A DNA stretch of 64,000 nt from Heterocephalus glaber (GCF_000247695.1 NW_004624843.1:5176604-5240603), one strand, 5' to 3'. Numbered from the stretch's first letter, positions 12,843 through 25,615 are shown. Notes: generated from the letters alone by a model not told the origin. Program-made: numbers and translations.

Positions 12843-15839
12843 TGTACCTTTCTCTTTAAGTAACATTAAGACACTCTGGGAGATGCCTTTCTGGGTGGAA
12901 GTCACCTTTGCTGTGCGTATTAGAGGTGTGGGTTTGCGTGGAGGTTGCCTGTGGCCATTAGGGACTGAGGCAGGCTCGGAGCACAGGTGGGATGTTCTGC
13001 CGGTGAGGGCTGAGGAGTGGGTGCCCTGGTGTCCTAGCTGCAGCGCAGCCATCTGTCACACCCAGGCCCACCCCGGACCTCCAAGTTGCAGGGCCCCTGT
13101 AGTGCAGGCTCCAGATGTGCTGCAGATGCCAGGCCTCGGAGGGCCCCATCTCCGAGGACTTGGCTGGCAGTTCTGGAAGGTGATTCTGGTGGATGGAGGC
13201 CTTGCTGAGTCTGTTCAGAGCAGTTGTCGGGCAGTCTCGGAGTGCCAGCTCCCCCCGACACCAGGCCTGGTGACCTCATGCCTGTGCCATGCTGTCACCC
13301 GGGAGGTGGCTTGTGACCGAGGGCGGGTGTCCAGGCCAGGACAACAGGCAAGGCTGTGCCCCTTTGGCGGCCCCATGCCCCCCGGCCCTCCTTCGGGTTC
13401 CTGCCCAGGACAGCTTGGGGTATCATCTGAGGCTCAGCTGCTGTTATCCAGCCAGCCTGGCTCCCAGGAGAGGGAGTGGTCAGCTGAGGGGCTCAGTGGT
13501 CAGAGTCCCCAGCAGCCCTGTGCCCCTGCAAAGCCATTTGCTCCCCTCAGCCCCAGAGCACTGACTGGGAGCCCCTAGAGCCCTGGACCTTGGACTGCAG
13601 GGCTGTAGTTTGTAAACTGTGATGAGGATCTCTCCCACCCGGAAGTTCTAGGTTCTAAGCTTTCTCCTGCCACATCCCAGGTCCTGGGAGGAAGCTGCCA
13701 GGCACCCCCCGCTGGCCATCGTGGGCATTGACCTGAAGTGGGTTGGCCCCCAGGAGAGCAGAGACCCCAACCCCTGCAGGGCTTTGACCTGAGGTGCCAG
13801 GGCCCATTCCCCAGGGCATCTTGAGTTCTGGGAGCTCTGGCTGCTTGCAGGGTTGCTGGGCCTTGGCAGGCCTGTTCTGAGCTCCACTGGGGTCCCCTGC
13901 CGGCCCTCTGGCCTGACTCCAAGGCTTGTGGGGCCCTGCACTCGCCCTGCACACCTCTACCCAACCTGGGCGAGAGGAGGGTATTAAGGAGGGGCAGCGG
14001 GTCCCTGCAGCTTCTCCGGAGCATTCATGAGCCTTGTCAGCACCCAGGGAATTGAGACTTGCTGCTGCGCCACCTCCCTGGAGGATGACAGTGGCGTCTG
14101 TCTGGGGTCAGTGCTGGATGCCGCTGAACTGCCGGGAGAGGGGCTCTCTTGCTCTCACCCTGCAGAGGGAGGGACAGCTGGGCTGCACCAGACAGGGAGA
14201 TGGGACGCCAGGCCCTGTCCAAGGTCTGCGTCTCCTCCAGAGCATCCCCTGCTGTTGTCAAGGTTAGCAGTGCGCTCCTGGCCTCCCGGCATCCAGTGAC
14301 TTTCGCGACAGTGCTGGGTAAAGGAGGACAGGCAGTTCGGTCGCTGCGGAAGCAACTGCCTGAGGTCTGTTGCCAGTGCCTGGGGCTCCTGGCAGCGGCC
14401 CCACCTGCTCCCTGTCCCTTCCTATTCCTATCCTTATCTTTACATGAGACTGGGAGAGAGGAGGCAGGAGATCCCCTCCAGGAGCTGGAGAGGAGGTGGC
14501 ACTGCTGGAGGGACTCTCTGACCTGTGTGGGCTGGAGCATGGGGCCCCATGTGGAGCCGCCTCGCCCAGTGCCAGTCCTGGTCCCTGCTGCCTTCTGCTG
14601 TGGGGTTGTGCTGCCACCTGCAGGCCGTGCCTGCAAACTGCAGTCTGAGGTCCACCCAGAGGTTCTGGGTGCCCCTCTCCACCCACGGAATGGACTCGGC
14701 ATTCTGGGACTGTGTGGCGAGCAAGGCCTAGAATGTGCTGGACCCCATAGCACTGTCTGTTGAGTGGGAGAATGCACACTGAACACAAGCACCTGAGCAT
14801 TGGGCCGTGGATGGTGCTGCTTCCCAGCGGGAAGTGGGGCTCCTCTTGGGTTGACACGGTCTGGGTACGAAGGCCAGAAAGAAGAGGCCAGGGTGCTACA
14901 CTGTGACGCTGGGAGCCCTGGGACAGTAGGTGCCTGGCCTTCAGGGAAGGCTTGGCAGGGTGATGAGTGGCCGGAAGGAGAATGGCAGGATGTGCTGGCA
15001 GCACGGGGAGCAGGAGGGTTCCACTTGTGTCTCTGGGGGAGCTGACGCGCCCGGAGCAGGTCTGTGGTCTGGGGCTGGTGGCGGCCTGTCTTCTGTTTGA
15101 GGAGGGAGAAGGCTGTGATTCGTTCAGGGTCCCACAGCCAGCACAGGGCAGAGTCAGGACTCACTGCATCTCAGCGGACAGGATAGCTGCTGAAGCTGCC
15201 TGGATCCAAGGGTTCTGGAAGGAAGTGAGGGGCGCAAGAGCAAATTAGGGTGAGAGGTCAGTGGCCACTCGGAAAGCTATGGCTACCATCAGTGGGCAAG
15301 ATAGAACCTCCTCACTCCACATACTGTGCTGGGTTTGCAGCACACAGCGCCCAGCCGAGGTCTGACCACACCGAGACCCTGCCCCACTGAGGGAGCGGCT
15401 GGCACCCCAGTGGAGACTGCTGGCCCAGCCCTTCCCGGGAGACAGCTGGCTGGAGCAGGTGGGCCCAGGCTGGGCAGAGCAGGGCACTATGTGCTTGGGC
15501 TGGATGCTCTCCCCACCCCCCATGGCTGCTCTTTTCCCAAAAGCTTGGCCCTATGACGTGGCTGACCCTGCTGGTTCATCCTGGGAAAGATCCCTGCAGG
15601 GCTGAGCCCTGGGGCCACAGCGGGTGTGAGACCTTGCCTGACACAACAGTCAGTGCACACACAAACCAGAAGAGAAACACATGTCGGTGCAAGGAGGGGT
15701 GGACAGGGGAGTGACAGAAAAAGAACGGGGAAGAACAGATTAGATGGAAGACCTGAAGGATGCGGTAGCGCCGGCCCCTCGGGGAGCTTGGGAAGAGGCC
15801 GCGTGGCCACCTGGCCCCTCATGCCACTCCCTCCCGCAG

Positions 15840-18800
15840 ACTGGTGGAGGAGTTCATGCTGTTGGCCAACATGGCAGTGGCCCACAGGATCCACCGCGCC
15901 TTCCCCGAGCAGGCCCTGCTGCGCCGGCATCCCCCACCGCAGACCAAGATGCTGGGCGACCTGGTGGAGTTCTGTAGCCAGATGGGGCTGGCCGTGGACG
16001 TGAGCTCCGCGGGTGCCCTCAACGTGAGTGCAGGCGGGCGGGCAGTGTCTGGGCGGCCCTGAGGAGGGAGAAGGGGGACTCGAGAAGTCAGGGCTGCGGG
16101 GCCCTCTGCGTCCCACCAGGGCCTCTTCGCCGATGGCCAGGTCTCCCTGCAGCAGAGAGGGAGGCCCTGGGGGACAGGCCTGAGTCACAAGAGGCCCTAG
16201 TGGGAGTGGGCTCCGTAACCAAGGCGGGGCCGAGGGAGGTCAGGAAGGCTGGGTAGGCTGCTGGGCCAGGACCGGCCTGGTCTTGAGCCCAGAGGCCTTC
16301 AGTGTAGAGGCTGGGATTACTGGAAGCCAGGAATGTTTCTGATAGGAAGTGGTTTGGGGTGCTAAGCCACGTGGGGCCAAAGACCCCAGAATGCTGGCTC
16401 TAATCCCACAGGAAGGAGACTTCTCAGCACCTGCTCTGCAGAGGCCTGGGGGGCCCTGGTCAGAGCTGGGCATCCTTCTGCCCAGGCAGCAACTGATTGC
16501 AGGCCCAGCCTGGGCCACAGGTGGGCCCCCTGTGGGCTGCCCTCGTGCCCCGATAGAGCCTTCTGAACTCTTCCCCAGAGCATGGTCAGCAGGTGACAGG
16601 CCCAGAGCCGCTCCCCAAGCCTGGCTACATCTCATCCAGGTCTCTGGGGTTTGCTTCTAGAAAAGTCTAACCAGAATATTTGGAGCTGACAAGTACTCGA
16701 GGGCCCGGAAGGAGGTGCTCACCAATATGTTCTCCCGGCCCATGCAGGTGAGGTGGGCTTCCCTCCAACCTTGCTGTGCTCGGGGCCTGGCGGGGTGGAG
16801 AGGGCTGGGGGAGGAGGACGCCCCAGGCAGCACCAGAGACAGGTGGACCAACGGGCTGACTCGGGCCCGAGGCGGGAGAGCAGGTCCCGGCCTCCACCCC
16901 AGCCGCAGTTCAGCCAGGAGAAGCAGTGCCCATGGGGTGGACAGCTGGCCTCGCTGCTAGCTGTGCTCCGGCCCCCCCAGGCCAGAGCGTCCTGAGAACA
17001 AGGCCATCGCAGAGGACTGTGGGGCAGCAGGGGCTTCAGGCATTACCAGGCGTGAGCCAGCGCCCCACAGCACTGAGAGAGAAGCAGAGTTAGCAGCCCC
17101 GTCACACAGGGCCCTGCATACAAAGCAAGAGCACCTGGGCTGCAACACGGAGCGTGGGGTGGGTGTGACTGAGCCTGGCTGCCTGGGAGCCTGGTTCCCT
17201 GCTCCTGGCGGAGACGCTGGCCCGTTCCAGGGCCTGCACCAGGCTCCAGGGTGAGCAGAGAGCTGGGCCCCCAGACAAGCTTGGTGTCTCCCTGCTCCCT
17301 GGCCGAACTCCTACCTAGGCGCTGGGGCTTCTGTGTCTCGGCCCCAGGGAGGGTCGCGGGGTCAGGAAGGAGCAGGCCACGCTGGCCGACTCCCTCCCTT
17401 GGCTGGTGTGGGGTGGCACAGGGCGCGGGGTGCAGTGTGGCCCTCAGCTGGCGGGGATGAGGTTGCTCAGCCGCACACTGAGAGCCCCGCAGGCTTCCCG
17501 CTAGGTGGGGTCCCCCACACACGCACTCTGGCCAGGCGGTGGCCTCGGCTTTGTGTTCCCCCGAAGAACTCCTAGCTTCTTCAGTGTCCACTGGGGCCTC
17601 CAGAAGGGAAGCCCACAGCCCTGGCCAGCATGGCCACTGGCTTCCCTCTCCTCAGCCCTGAGCCACAGCGGCAGCCCCAGCCCGGTCCCAGACCAGGAAG
17701 CCCGGTGTCCTTTCTGCCAGGGACTGAGGGCTCCTAGCAGCCCGTCCCCAGCAGGGCAGGGGTCTGGGCACCCCTCGCCTGCCTGGCTTCGCAGGGCCGC
17801 CCATGGGCCTGTGCAGAGCCCCCGCCGGGCTCTGGGTCACACACACCCCGCCCCCAGATGGCGCTGTACTTCTGCTCCGGGGTGCTGCAGGACCCGGCGC
17901 AGTTCCGGCACTACGCCCTCAACGTGCCTCTCTACACGCACTTCACCTCGCCCATCCGCCGCTTCGCTGACGTCCTGGTGCACCGGCTCCTGGCTGCCGC
18001 GCTCGGTAAGGGCTTTCCACCCCGAGGGGTGCCCGCTGCCACCACGGAGGTCCGGGGAGGGGCAGCCCGAGCCCGGGGAGCCTGGGCCTGCAAAGCCTCC
18101 TTGGCGGGGTTTGCGGAGCCCTGCACCAGCGGCAGCGCTGGGTACCATGCCAGCCCCGCGCCCTGTTCCCAGGCTACCGGGAGCGGCTGGACGCGGAGCC
18201 CAGCGCCCTGCAGAAGCAGGCCGACCTCTGCAACGACCGCCGCATGGCATCCAAGCGGGTGCAAGAGCTCAGCACTGGGCTCTTCTTCGCCGTCCTCGTC
18301 AAGGTGAGTGCCCCTCCCACTGCCCCCAAGGGCCCCGGCTGGGCCCTGGGAGGACACGTGCTGGAGCGCTGTCCCTGCAGGAGAGCGGCCCCCTGGAGTC
18401 CGAAGCCATGGTGATGGGCGTCCTGAACCAAGCCTTCGACGTGCTGGTGCTGCGCTTCGGGGTGCAGAAGCGCATCTACTGCAACGTGAGTGCGCGCCGG
18501 CCCGAGGTCCCGCACCGTGTCCCTGCCCGCCCCTGCTCCCGCTGCGGGCACCTGCCAGGCCCCAGACAGCCTGCAGCGGTCTGACGGACGAGGTGGACGG
18601 GGGAGCACAGCCGTGGTCCCTGTTGTCCCTTCCCGGTCCGAGACGGCTGCGTAGCTCCGCTGTGCCTTCCCTGAGCTGTGGGTAGCACTGGCCCCAGACA
18701 CCTGGAACAGGCCCGATCGTGGCCAGCAGAGGGCGGCAGGTGGTGCAGGCCTGAGGGTGTTTTCCAGGCCTGTGAGGGAGCTGAGGCTGGAGGGGCTCGG

Positions 18801-19901
18801 TGCCCCGCCCCCCCCAGGAGGAAGAGGGCTGGCCTGGCTCCCCCTGGAGACTGAGCCTTCACGCCTGCCCTGGTGCCGGCAGAGGGCCTGGCTTTAGCAG
18901 CCATGTGGACCCCAGGGTGCACGTGATGCCAATAAAACAGCAGAGCCGAGGAGAAAGCGCTGAGCCGAGCGGGAAACGCCAGGCCTGTGCCGAAGGTCAC
19001 TGAGGGGGCAGAGTGCAGGTCCGGGTTGGCTCTGCAGTGCAGCCTGCAGCCTGAGGCCCGCGGCCAGCAGGGACACCGCCCCTGGGAAGGGCACATGGGA
19101 GCCCCACTCCCAGCCTGGGCACTTGGTCACCCTCAGGTGCCGCCACAGCTACAGGTAGCTAGAAGCGGAGGCTGGGGTCGGGGTGGTCCCTGACCCCAGC
19201 TGAGGCCTGAGGTGCTGGCCGTGCACCCCCAGGCGCTGGCCCTGCGGTCCTACCTCTTCCAGAAGGTGGGCAAGAAGCCGGAGCTCACGCTCATGTGGGA
19301 GCCTGAGGACCCTGAGCAGGAGCCGGTGCGGCAGGTCAGCACCCCTCTTGTCCCCGCCTGTGCCTGGGCCCTCATCTGCACCGTGCGGGCCCCACATTGG
19401 GTTCCAGGCCCCCGTCCCCCCTGCAGCACGCTCAGGCAGGGACCTTCCCCTGGGGACACCCCGGGCAGGGGCGCTTCACGTGGGGGTCCTGTGAGAAGCT
19501 GACGAGAGCCCCAGGCCTGACACCCACATCACTGAGAGACAGCCCCGCGCTGCCTCCCTGGCTGTGCCTCTGGCCTGGCACCCAGCCTCCAGCTCTGTGG
19601 TTCTCCCTGGGCACCACCTGGCCGGACAGCACGGGGCCGGGCTCTGACCATAGTGCCCCTCTCTGTGTCCCCTTCCCGTGTGGCTCGGCCACAGGTGGTC
19701 ACCATCTTCAGCCTGGTGGAGGTGGTCCTGCGGGCCGAGGCCACGGCCCTCAAGTACAGTGCCGTCCTGAAGCGGCCAGGCCAAGAGGGCTGCCTGGGCC
19801 TGGAGGACCCTGACCCCGACGATGCAGAGCCTGACAATGTGGAGCCCGACGGCACGGAGCCCGACGATGCAGAACCCAATGATGCGAAGCCTGAGGCCTG
19901 A
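15840..19901 (+). CDS. DIS3L2: DIS3L2, last seven coding exons (3'-5' exoribonuclease, C-terminal part)
   Basis: Coding exons at 15840-16023, 16661-16747, 17858-18005, 18173-18303, 18381-18485, 19233-19334 and 19695-19901 (stop TGA 19899-19901). All internal borders are AG/GT and phases join without a break, giving about 320 residues. The first exon starts with the third base of a codon, so the gene begins upstream of the window. The protein matches recalled DIS3L2: [20 protein letters not shown] start, the RNB-domain block [16 protein letters not shown] (exon 3), then the C-terminal S1-type domain (FFAVLVK to [10 protein letters not shown]). DIS3L2 is a cytoplasmic RNase II/RNB exonuclease that degrades 3'-oligouridylated RNAs such as pre-let-7; the catalytic Asp cluster lies in exons outside this window. 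Unusual feature: the C-terminus is a five-unit acidic pentapeptide repeat encoded by a 15-bp minisatellite (19818-19892). Introns are 637, 1110, 167, 77, 747 and 360 bp. Confidence 0.95.
19818..19892 (+). repeat. DIS3L2: 15-bp coding minisatellite in the DIS3L2 C-terminus (5 units)
   Basis: Five contiguous 15-bp units (19818, 19833, 19848, 19863, 19878), consensus GACGATGCAGAGCCC with point differences, encode [25 protein letters not shown]. The frame is kept because the unit is a multiple of three. It replaces the short acidic tail that I recall for human DIS3L2. Confidence 0.9.
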
Positions 19902-20201
19902 GCACCAGTGGAGCGGCCCGGCCTGCCCACCACTGTTTTAGAAAGAGGACCTTTTGACACCAAAGGGGACTTTTAATTTGGTTTTTAACAACTCAGGGGT
20001 TTGTTTTTATTTTTATTTTTTCATTTTACTTTTGCATCTCAGTTTTAAAAAATGAACTGGAGGGGACCAGGTGGGACTGGATGAAGGGCTGGGGCCTGGC
20101 CAGTGCGTCCCCTGGAGGGAGTGCCGGGTCCTCTAGAGGCCAGGCCACACCAGCCCTGCCCTCCCCTGCCTGGGACCAGGCTCAGCCAATCAGTGTTGTG
20201 G

Positions 20202-20207
20202 AATAAA
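20202..20207 (+). promoter_or_regulatory. DIS3L2: DIS3L2 poly(A) signal AATAAA
   Basis: Canonical AATAAA 301 bp after the DIS3L2 stop codon, the first canonical signal downstream of it, giving a short 3' UTR of roughly 320 nt. An earlier AATAAA at 18931 is inside an intron. Confidence 0.75.
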
Positions 20208-20707
20208 ATCAAGTGTGAAGCGCCTCTGTGTGGAAGCCCAAAGCCCAGCACAGGCTCCACCCTCAGACCTGAGTGGGGGTCACCCTCCCAGAGCCTTCCT
20301 GCCCACGCTGGCATGATTCACAGCTGGCCAGCGGCAGATGGGTGCAGAGCCTCATTCTGGCCGATTACCAGTGCCTAGTGTGTGGGGCACTGGGCCAGCC
20401 GTCACCCCAGGGACTGTGTCTGCCCTGCCGTGCCACTTCCTCTCTGCCGGCCCCCTCATTCCTAGGCTGGAGCCCCAAATGGCCTTGTCCACACCCCAGA
20501 GGTGAGTTGATGTCTCAGTGGCCCCTGGCAGTGCCCAGGGAGCAGGACAGAGTGAGGCTGTGTCTGCGGAGGGCAAACACTCAAGCCTGGCCATGCGGAG
20601 GGGTCAGCTCCCCTCCCAGTGACCCTGCCTGGGGACCCCAGGCACAGCCGGACTGCCCAGCCATGACTAGGGCTTGAGAGCCCACCCTTCCCGTGGATAG
20701 CCCTTCC

Positions 20708-20845
20708 AGCCAGGTGTGGGGGCCACGCCTGTGATCCCAGCACTCGGGGGCTGAGGCAGGAGGATTGAAGCAAGTCTGAGGCCACCTTGGGCTACATAGT
20801 GAGTTCAAGGCCAGTCTGAACTGCATCGAGAGGCCCTGTCTGGAA
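20708..20845 (+). mobile_element. B1-like SINE
   Basis: CCTGTGATCCCAGCACTCGG to GAGGCCCTGTCTGG; located 0.5 kb after the DIS3L2 poly(A) signal. It carries an internal duplication of the GCCACCTTGGGCTACATAG block. Confidence 0.85.
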
Positions 20846-21164
20846 AAATCAAAGCAGATGGCCCAGCAGTCTCCGTGCTCCATAAACCCAAGCCCTTTAT
20901 TTTCTTTCATTCATTCAACTAGCGTCACTGAATATGGTGTGGCGCATGCGTGAGGCAGATGTCCCCAGGTCCCAGTCCCTTCTGTCCCCCCCACGAGATT
21001 GTTGACAGAAGAGGTGACAGGACACAGGCCTCATTGTAAGGACTCCCAGGCCCTCCCTGCCACAGCAGGCCAAAGCCAGGCCACAGAGGAGGCGGGGTCA
21101 CTTCTCAGGGCCCCTCAGGCTGCCATTCCTGGAGAGTCAGCACCATTCTGTTTTTCTGTAGCAG

Positions 21165-21280
21165 ATGTTCCCGGTGTGCACCTGTGATCCCAGCACTGGG
21201 AAGGCAGAGGCAGGAGGATCACTGGAAATTTGGGACCAGCCTAAACTACATAGCGAGACTGGCAAAAAACCAAAAAATAA
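21165..21280 (+). mobile_element. B1-like SINE
   Basis: GTGCACCTGTGATCCCAGCA to ATAGCGAGACTGGC, followed by an A-rich tail. Confidence 0.8.
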
Positions 21281-21808
21281 ATTTTCAAAAGTGTGCCCCA
21301 GTGTATGAAATGAGCAGGCTGCTCCCTGATGGCTGCTGACCCTCATTCCCCAGAGCCGGGCAGTCGCCTGTCCCCACACTGGGGACCCATCGCTGGGGAG
21401 GTAAAGGCTGGGCCACAGGGCTGGCCGTGGACACCTGGGCCTGTGCCCGACGGACGGAGACCACAGGGGCTCTGCCCTGTTGCTGGGGACACAGGCAGCG
21501 GCAGAGGTGAGTGGTGTCTTCCCAGACCCATGGGTCCCCAGAGCCCAGCCCAGCAGCATTGGACGCAGATCCCCGGGCCTCGGAAACCCAGAAGGCAGTG
21601 TGGACTGGGCAGGTCCCCGGGCCGGAAGCTGCCCTGGGCATTGGATCCCGGTAGGACCGGACTGGCAGAGAGTATGCAGGCAAGAGCTGTCAGGGATCCA
21701 TTCGCAGCAACGGGGCAACCCTGACCAGTGGATGGAGGCCCAGCAGAGTTCATTCCTCAAGCTTAACTGCCCGGCACATCTTGCAATGGCATTTATGTTG
21801 GAAAACCT

Positions 21809-22128
21809 CTTTTTTTTGAGGGGTGATTTTGAGACAGCTCCTATGTAGTTCAGGCTGGTCTTGTACTCACTATGTGGCCCAGGCTAACCTCAAACTTGGG
21901 GCAATCCTCGTGCCTCAGCCTCCCAGAGTGTTGGGATTCCAGGCCTGCGCCACCACACTCAGCAATCTATTTTCTTTTAGCTGGATTTGGTAGCACACAC
22001 CTGTAATACTAGTACTCTGGGAGGCTGAGACAGGAGGATCTCTAAGTTTGAGCCCAGGTTGGGTAGCTTAAAGAAACCCTATCTCAAACATGAAAAGGAC
22101 TGGGGATGTAGCTTACTGTGAAGGCCCT

Positions 22129-22130
<2 letters not shown>
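21809..22130. mobile_element. Head-to-head SINE pair (B1-like, then B1-dID)
   Basis: An inverted B1-like copy (21809-21963) and a forward B1-like copy (21979-22089) with ID half (22095-22130); the tail runs into the AC microsatellite. The pair could form a hairpin. Confidence 0.75.

Positions 22131-22133
<3 letters not shown>

Positions 22134-22196
<63 letters not shown>
22134..22196 (+). repeat. (AC)n microsatellite
   Basis: About 31 uninterrupted units directly after an ID-like SINE tail (22095-22130), so probably grown from the A-rich tail. Confidence 0.98.
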
Positions 22197-22199
<3 letters not shown>

Positions 22200-22515
22200 C
22201 TTGGATTCAAATAAAAACAAAGTGCCGACGCTGCCCTTAGCAGAAAAGCCCTACATCGGCTTAACAGGCTTCCTGTCCACTCAGCACAGGGTGTGTTAGC
22301 ACCATTATCCTGCTAACCGCGCGTTCCTGCTGACAGGCTGCCCGCGCTCCGAGCACTGTACACGCTGCCCAAGGCCTTCTGCTTGGAGTCCCCAGGAGCG
22401 TCTCTGCGGGGGGCAAACCCGGATGCCTGCGTGGAACGGCAGCCTCCAGGCCTCTGAATTCAGCTGGGTGTGGCCTCGGAGCTCCCAGGGCCAGAGGCCA
22501 CCAGGGGGCAGCAGT

Positions 22516-22631
22516 GAGCAGGAGGCCCACGCGGCTGTCATCCCAGCACTCCGGAGGCTGAGGCAGGATAGTCAAGAGTTCAAGGCCACCCTGGCCTGCA
22601 TAGTGAGAGTCTCAAAAAAAAAAAAAAAATT
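22516..22631 (+). mobile_element. B1-like SINE with long A tail
   Basis: GTCATCCCAGCACTCCGGAG to TAGTGAGAGTCTC followed by about 15 A. Confidence 0.8.
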
Positions 22632-22800
22632 ATTAAAGGTTCCAGAGCTGGGTGCAGCTCAGAGTAGAAGAGGCACTGGGCTCCATCCTGACCCAACTGG
22701 GAAAGGAGGCAGGGGAGAAGAAACCCTCGCAATGTGCTCTGCATGGAAGAGGAGCTGGAATTTCACACAGCTGAGTTCAGATTATGAATTCAAAACCTCA

Positions 22801-23140
22801 GGCCTGGGATTTAGCTCAGTGGTTCCACCGCCTGCCTCAAGCACAAGGACCCCAGTTCCAACCCTATGCACCAAAAACAAAACAAAACAAAAAAATTGTA
22901 CTCTCTTCATTAATTATTAGGATATAAAAATGCTTTATTGGGGTCCGGGGATTTAGCTCAGTGGTGCCGCCGGCTGCCTCTCAAGCGAAGGTTCCAAGTT
23001 CAATCCCCAGTACCCCAAAAAAAGCTTTATTGAATTTAAAACCTTGTTGTCGGGCTGGGGATTTAGCTCAGTGGTTTCACCGCCTGCTGCACAAGCGCAA
23101 GGACCCGAGTTCGATCCCCAGTACCAAAAAAAAAAAACCT
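22801..23140 (+). mobile_element. Three consecutive ID SINEs
   Basis: Copies at 22801-22890, 22938-23025 and 23053-23140, same orientation, each GGGATTTAGCTCAGTGGT..., with a B-box-like GTTCGATCCCCAGTACC end (intact in the third) and an A-run. A-box and B-box of the tRNA-derived promoter are visible, best in the third. Confidence 0.9.
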
Positions 23141-24015
23141 CATTGTGAGATCATCTTGGCTGGGGCTTGCATAATCATTGTCACAGTTCCACGGTATCTT
23201 CTGATAGCTAGAAAGTCCCAAATGGGAGAAGACATTTAAATCACCTATTTTATGTAAAAAGGTTGTTTTCTGCAACCAGGTTCTGGAACTGTGTTGTGCT
23301 CCTTGATGTTCATAAAAAGAACATTGATCGCTTCTGGAAAGCAGGCAGCCAGACACTGGAAAGGCCACAGAAACTGGCCGATCACTCAGACAGGAAACAG
23401 GACGCCCTAGGCACAGGACGCCTCAGCAGATGCCAGACTGGCTCTTGTGATTCCCGTCCCAGTGAAATCCCCGAACACACTCGCCCTCCCTGTGTGCCCA
23501 GAGCTCCCTGCAGCGAAGTTTGTCACCTGTCACTTGGAAGGAATCACCAGCCGCCCCCACCCCAGCCTGGCCTCTGCCCCCCGGGGCTGAAGAGACGCCC
23601 GCCCTGACACTGCGACAAGTCAGTCTCCCTCCTGCCCCGATGGTGATGCTCCTGTGACGCCTGCCTCTTCCTTCCCGGTGGGACTGGGCCAGAGCCAGGC
23701 CCCACCACTGCAGTCACTTGGAAGGGACAGTTCTGTCTCGGAAGGAGCCACCTCCTTGGGCCCAGCCCAGCCCCTGGGCTTCAGACCCTCAGCCTGCAGC
23801 AGGCGGCAGCTCCCACCCTCCCACCTCTAATCCCGGCCCTGCAGCGTGACCACACCAGGCTTCGCCCTGTGATGTAGGACCTGTCATTCTCCCACCCCAC
23901 AGATAACAGGTAGAATTGCAGAGGTAAAATCCCTTTTTTTTAGACAGGGTCTTGCTGTGTAGCCCAGCCTAGGGTTAACGACACCGGCTCTAAGGGGATG
24001 TTAAACTCTGAAGGA

Positions 24016-24125
24016 AGCCAGGAACCGTGGTGCACACCTATAATCCCAGCACTTGGGAGGCTGAGTCAGGAAGATCATCGTAACTTCCAGGCAGCCATAG
24101 CAAGACCCAAAAAAACAAAAATAAA
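24016..24125 (+). mobile_element. B1-like SINE
   Basis: AACCGTGGTGCACACCTATA to GCAAGACCC and an A-rich tail. Confidence 0.8.
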
Positions 24126-25615
24126 ACAAACAGTTCTGAAGGACCCCCAGAAAGAGGGGGAAGTGGATGCAGTCAGGCTCAGAGCCTATTCAATTTATGT
24201 CTTTTCAGCTAATGTTCCTCAAAACGGCTCTTCATGCATCACCTTAATGATTTCTTGCCATAACCACAAATTACCTGTGGCATTATTGGTATTTTTCATT
24301 AAGTAAGCTTAGGTCTTCCTTACAATAATTACAAAAGGGAGCGTGTGATTACCAAGGGGAGGACCAGCATCTCTGGCCTGACCAGGAGGCACCTGCGTGT
24401 CTTCCAGACTGACCAAGCACGAGGTCAGCCCTTCTTGGCCTGTTACCACCGTGGCCAGGTCTGCAGCTTGCTTCATCGTTCTCAGGAGGGAGAGTAAAGT
24501 TAGTGTGGTGTTAAAATGTCCTGGAAACAACTGGGGATCTCTCCTCCAAAAGGTTGGGAGAAAATCAGAAAGATAGTGACTCCAGGTTTGGGCCCAGAGT
24601 CCCTGGCTACTAAGGAGGCTGAGGCAGGAGGATTGCTGGAGCCTAGGAGTTCTGGAACAGCCTGGGCAATTTCTTGAGACCCATTCCCCTCTGGGAAAAG
24701 AAAAAGTAAGGACGTCCTCATTGTGCAGCTCAGTCTCACCGAATGTCCTCAGTGGTAGCAGCTGAATTAGCCAATATGTCACCTAAGGTACCTGAAAGAC
24801 CACACTCTGGAAGGCCTGAGTTTGTCACATTAGGAAAATGTTCCAATGGGGGCAGCAAAACACCACCAGCCTCATTACCGGAACCCCAGCAGCAGTGGGG
24901 ACGGATGGGCCGAAGATGGCAGATGGCGGGACTCCCTCGGTAGAGGGAGGAACTGCGCCTGGAGCGCTGGCCCCAGGAAGCCGTGCCTCTGTTTCCCCAG
25001 TGCGCCCTGGCTGCAGGGTCCTCTCTTGGTGACCCCTGTTGGCTCCCAGGGCTTGCCGCACACCCTGTGTGGCCCAGGTCACCACAGCCCCCACGAGCCA
25101 TCCTGCTGTTTCGTGGTGGGAGGGAGGCAGGCGGCAGCCAGCCTGGGGCTGGGGGCTCTGGCGCTGCCCACGGCACCATGCTGGGGAACCAGATGGGGCC
25201 TGGGCAGAGCAGGCATCGGCAGGGATGCTGGGCAGCTCGTCCGGGAGGATGCTGGGGGACACAGGGCTGGGCTCCCTGCCCAGAGCTCAGAGGGCCTCAC
25301 GGGCCCCAGGGACGTGACGGAGGCTTCGTCCCCGACCCCAGGGAGGAGCTCGCGCTGCCCGGGAGCTGGGCCCAGGGAGGACTGTGACCACGCCACCACC
25401 CGGTGACTCAGGCGCAGAGGTGGAGGCAGGGGTCAGGCGTCCCCACAGCCCGTGGCCGTGGGCAGACACCCTTTGCTCTCCAAGAGTGACTCGTGGTGTC
25501 TGTCTCGTGCTGCCCAGACTCAAGAGGAAAATTCACTGGGAACCGGGGCAGCCTGTAGGTGAGAATTAGTAATGTCACATGGCAGAGCAAGAAGGGAGCC
25601 TCACGAGACACAGTG

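Larger units (their letters stand above)
1..15839 (+). other. DIS3L2 intron (3' portion of a long intron)
   Basis: No exon of a recognised protein was found on either strand between the window start and the first DIS3L2 exon. The upstream RNB exon expected before RLVEEF is not visible, so this is read as the 3' part of one intron longer than 15.8 kb. It contains SINEs (separate entries), a GT microsatellite, a G-run, an old LINE-1 3' fragment, a LINE-1 ORF1 insertion and one SINE-free block (8896-12649). Several long open frames here are GC-driven and show no protein family. Confidence 0.75.

Noticed and set aside
14037..15164. 375-aa open frame on the minus strand in the DIS3L2 intron
   Set aside because: Pro/Ser/Arg-rich, GC-driven, no start context or family, overlapped by equally long frames on other strands.
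18931..18936. AATAAA inside DIS3L2
   Set aside because: Lies in the intron between exons 18381-18485 and 19233-19334; coding continues downstream.
23053..23140. tRNA-like sequence with A and B boxes
   Set aside because: ID SINE, not a tRNA gene: repeated many times in the window, A-tailed, no cloverleaf 3' half.
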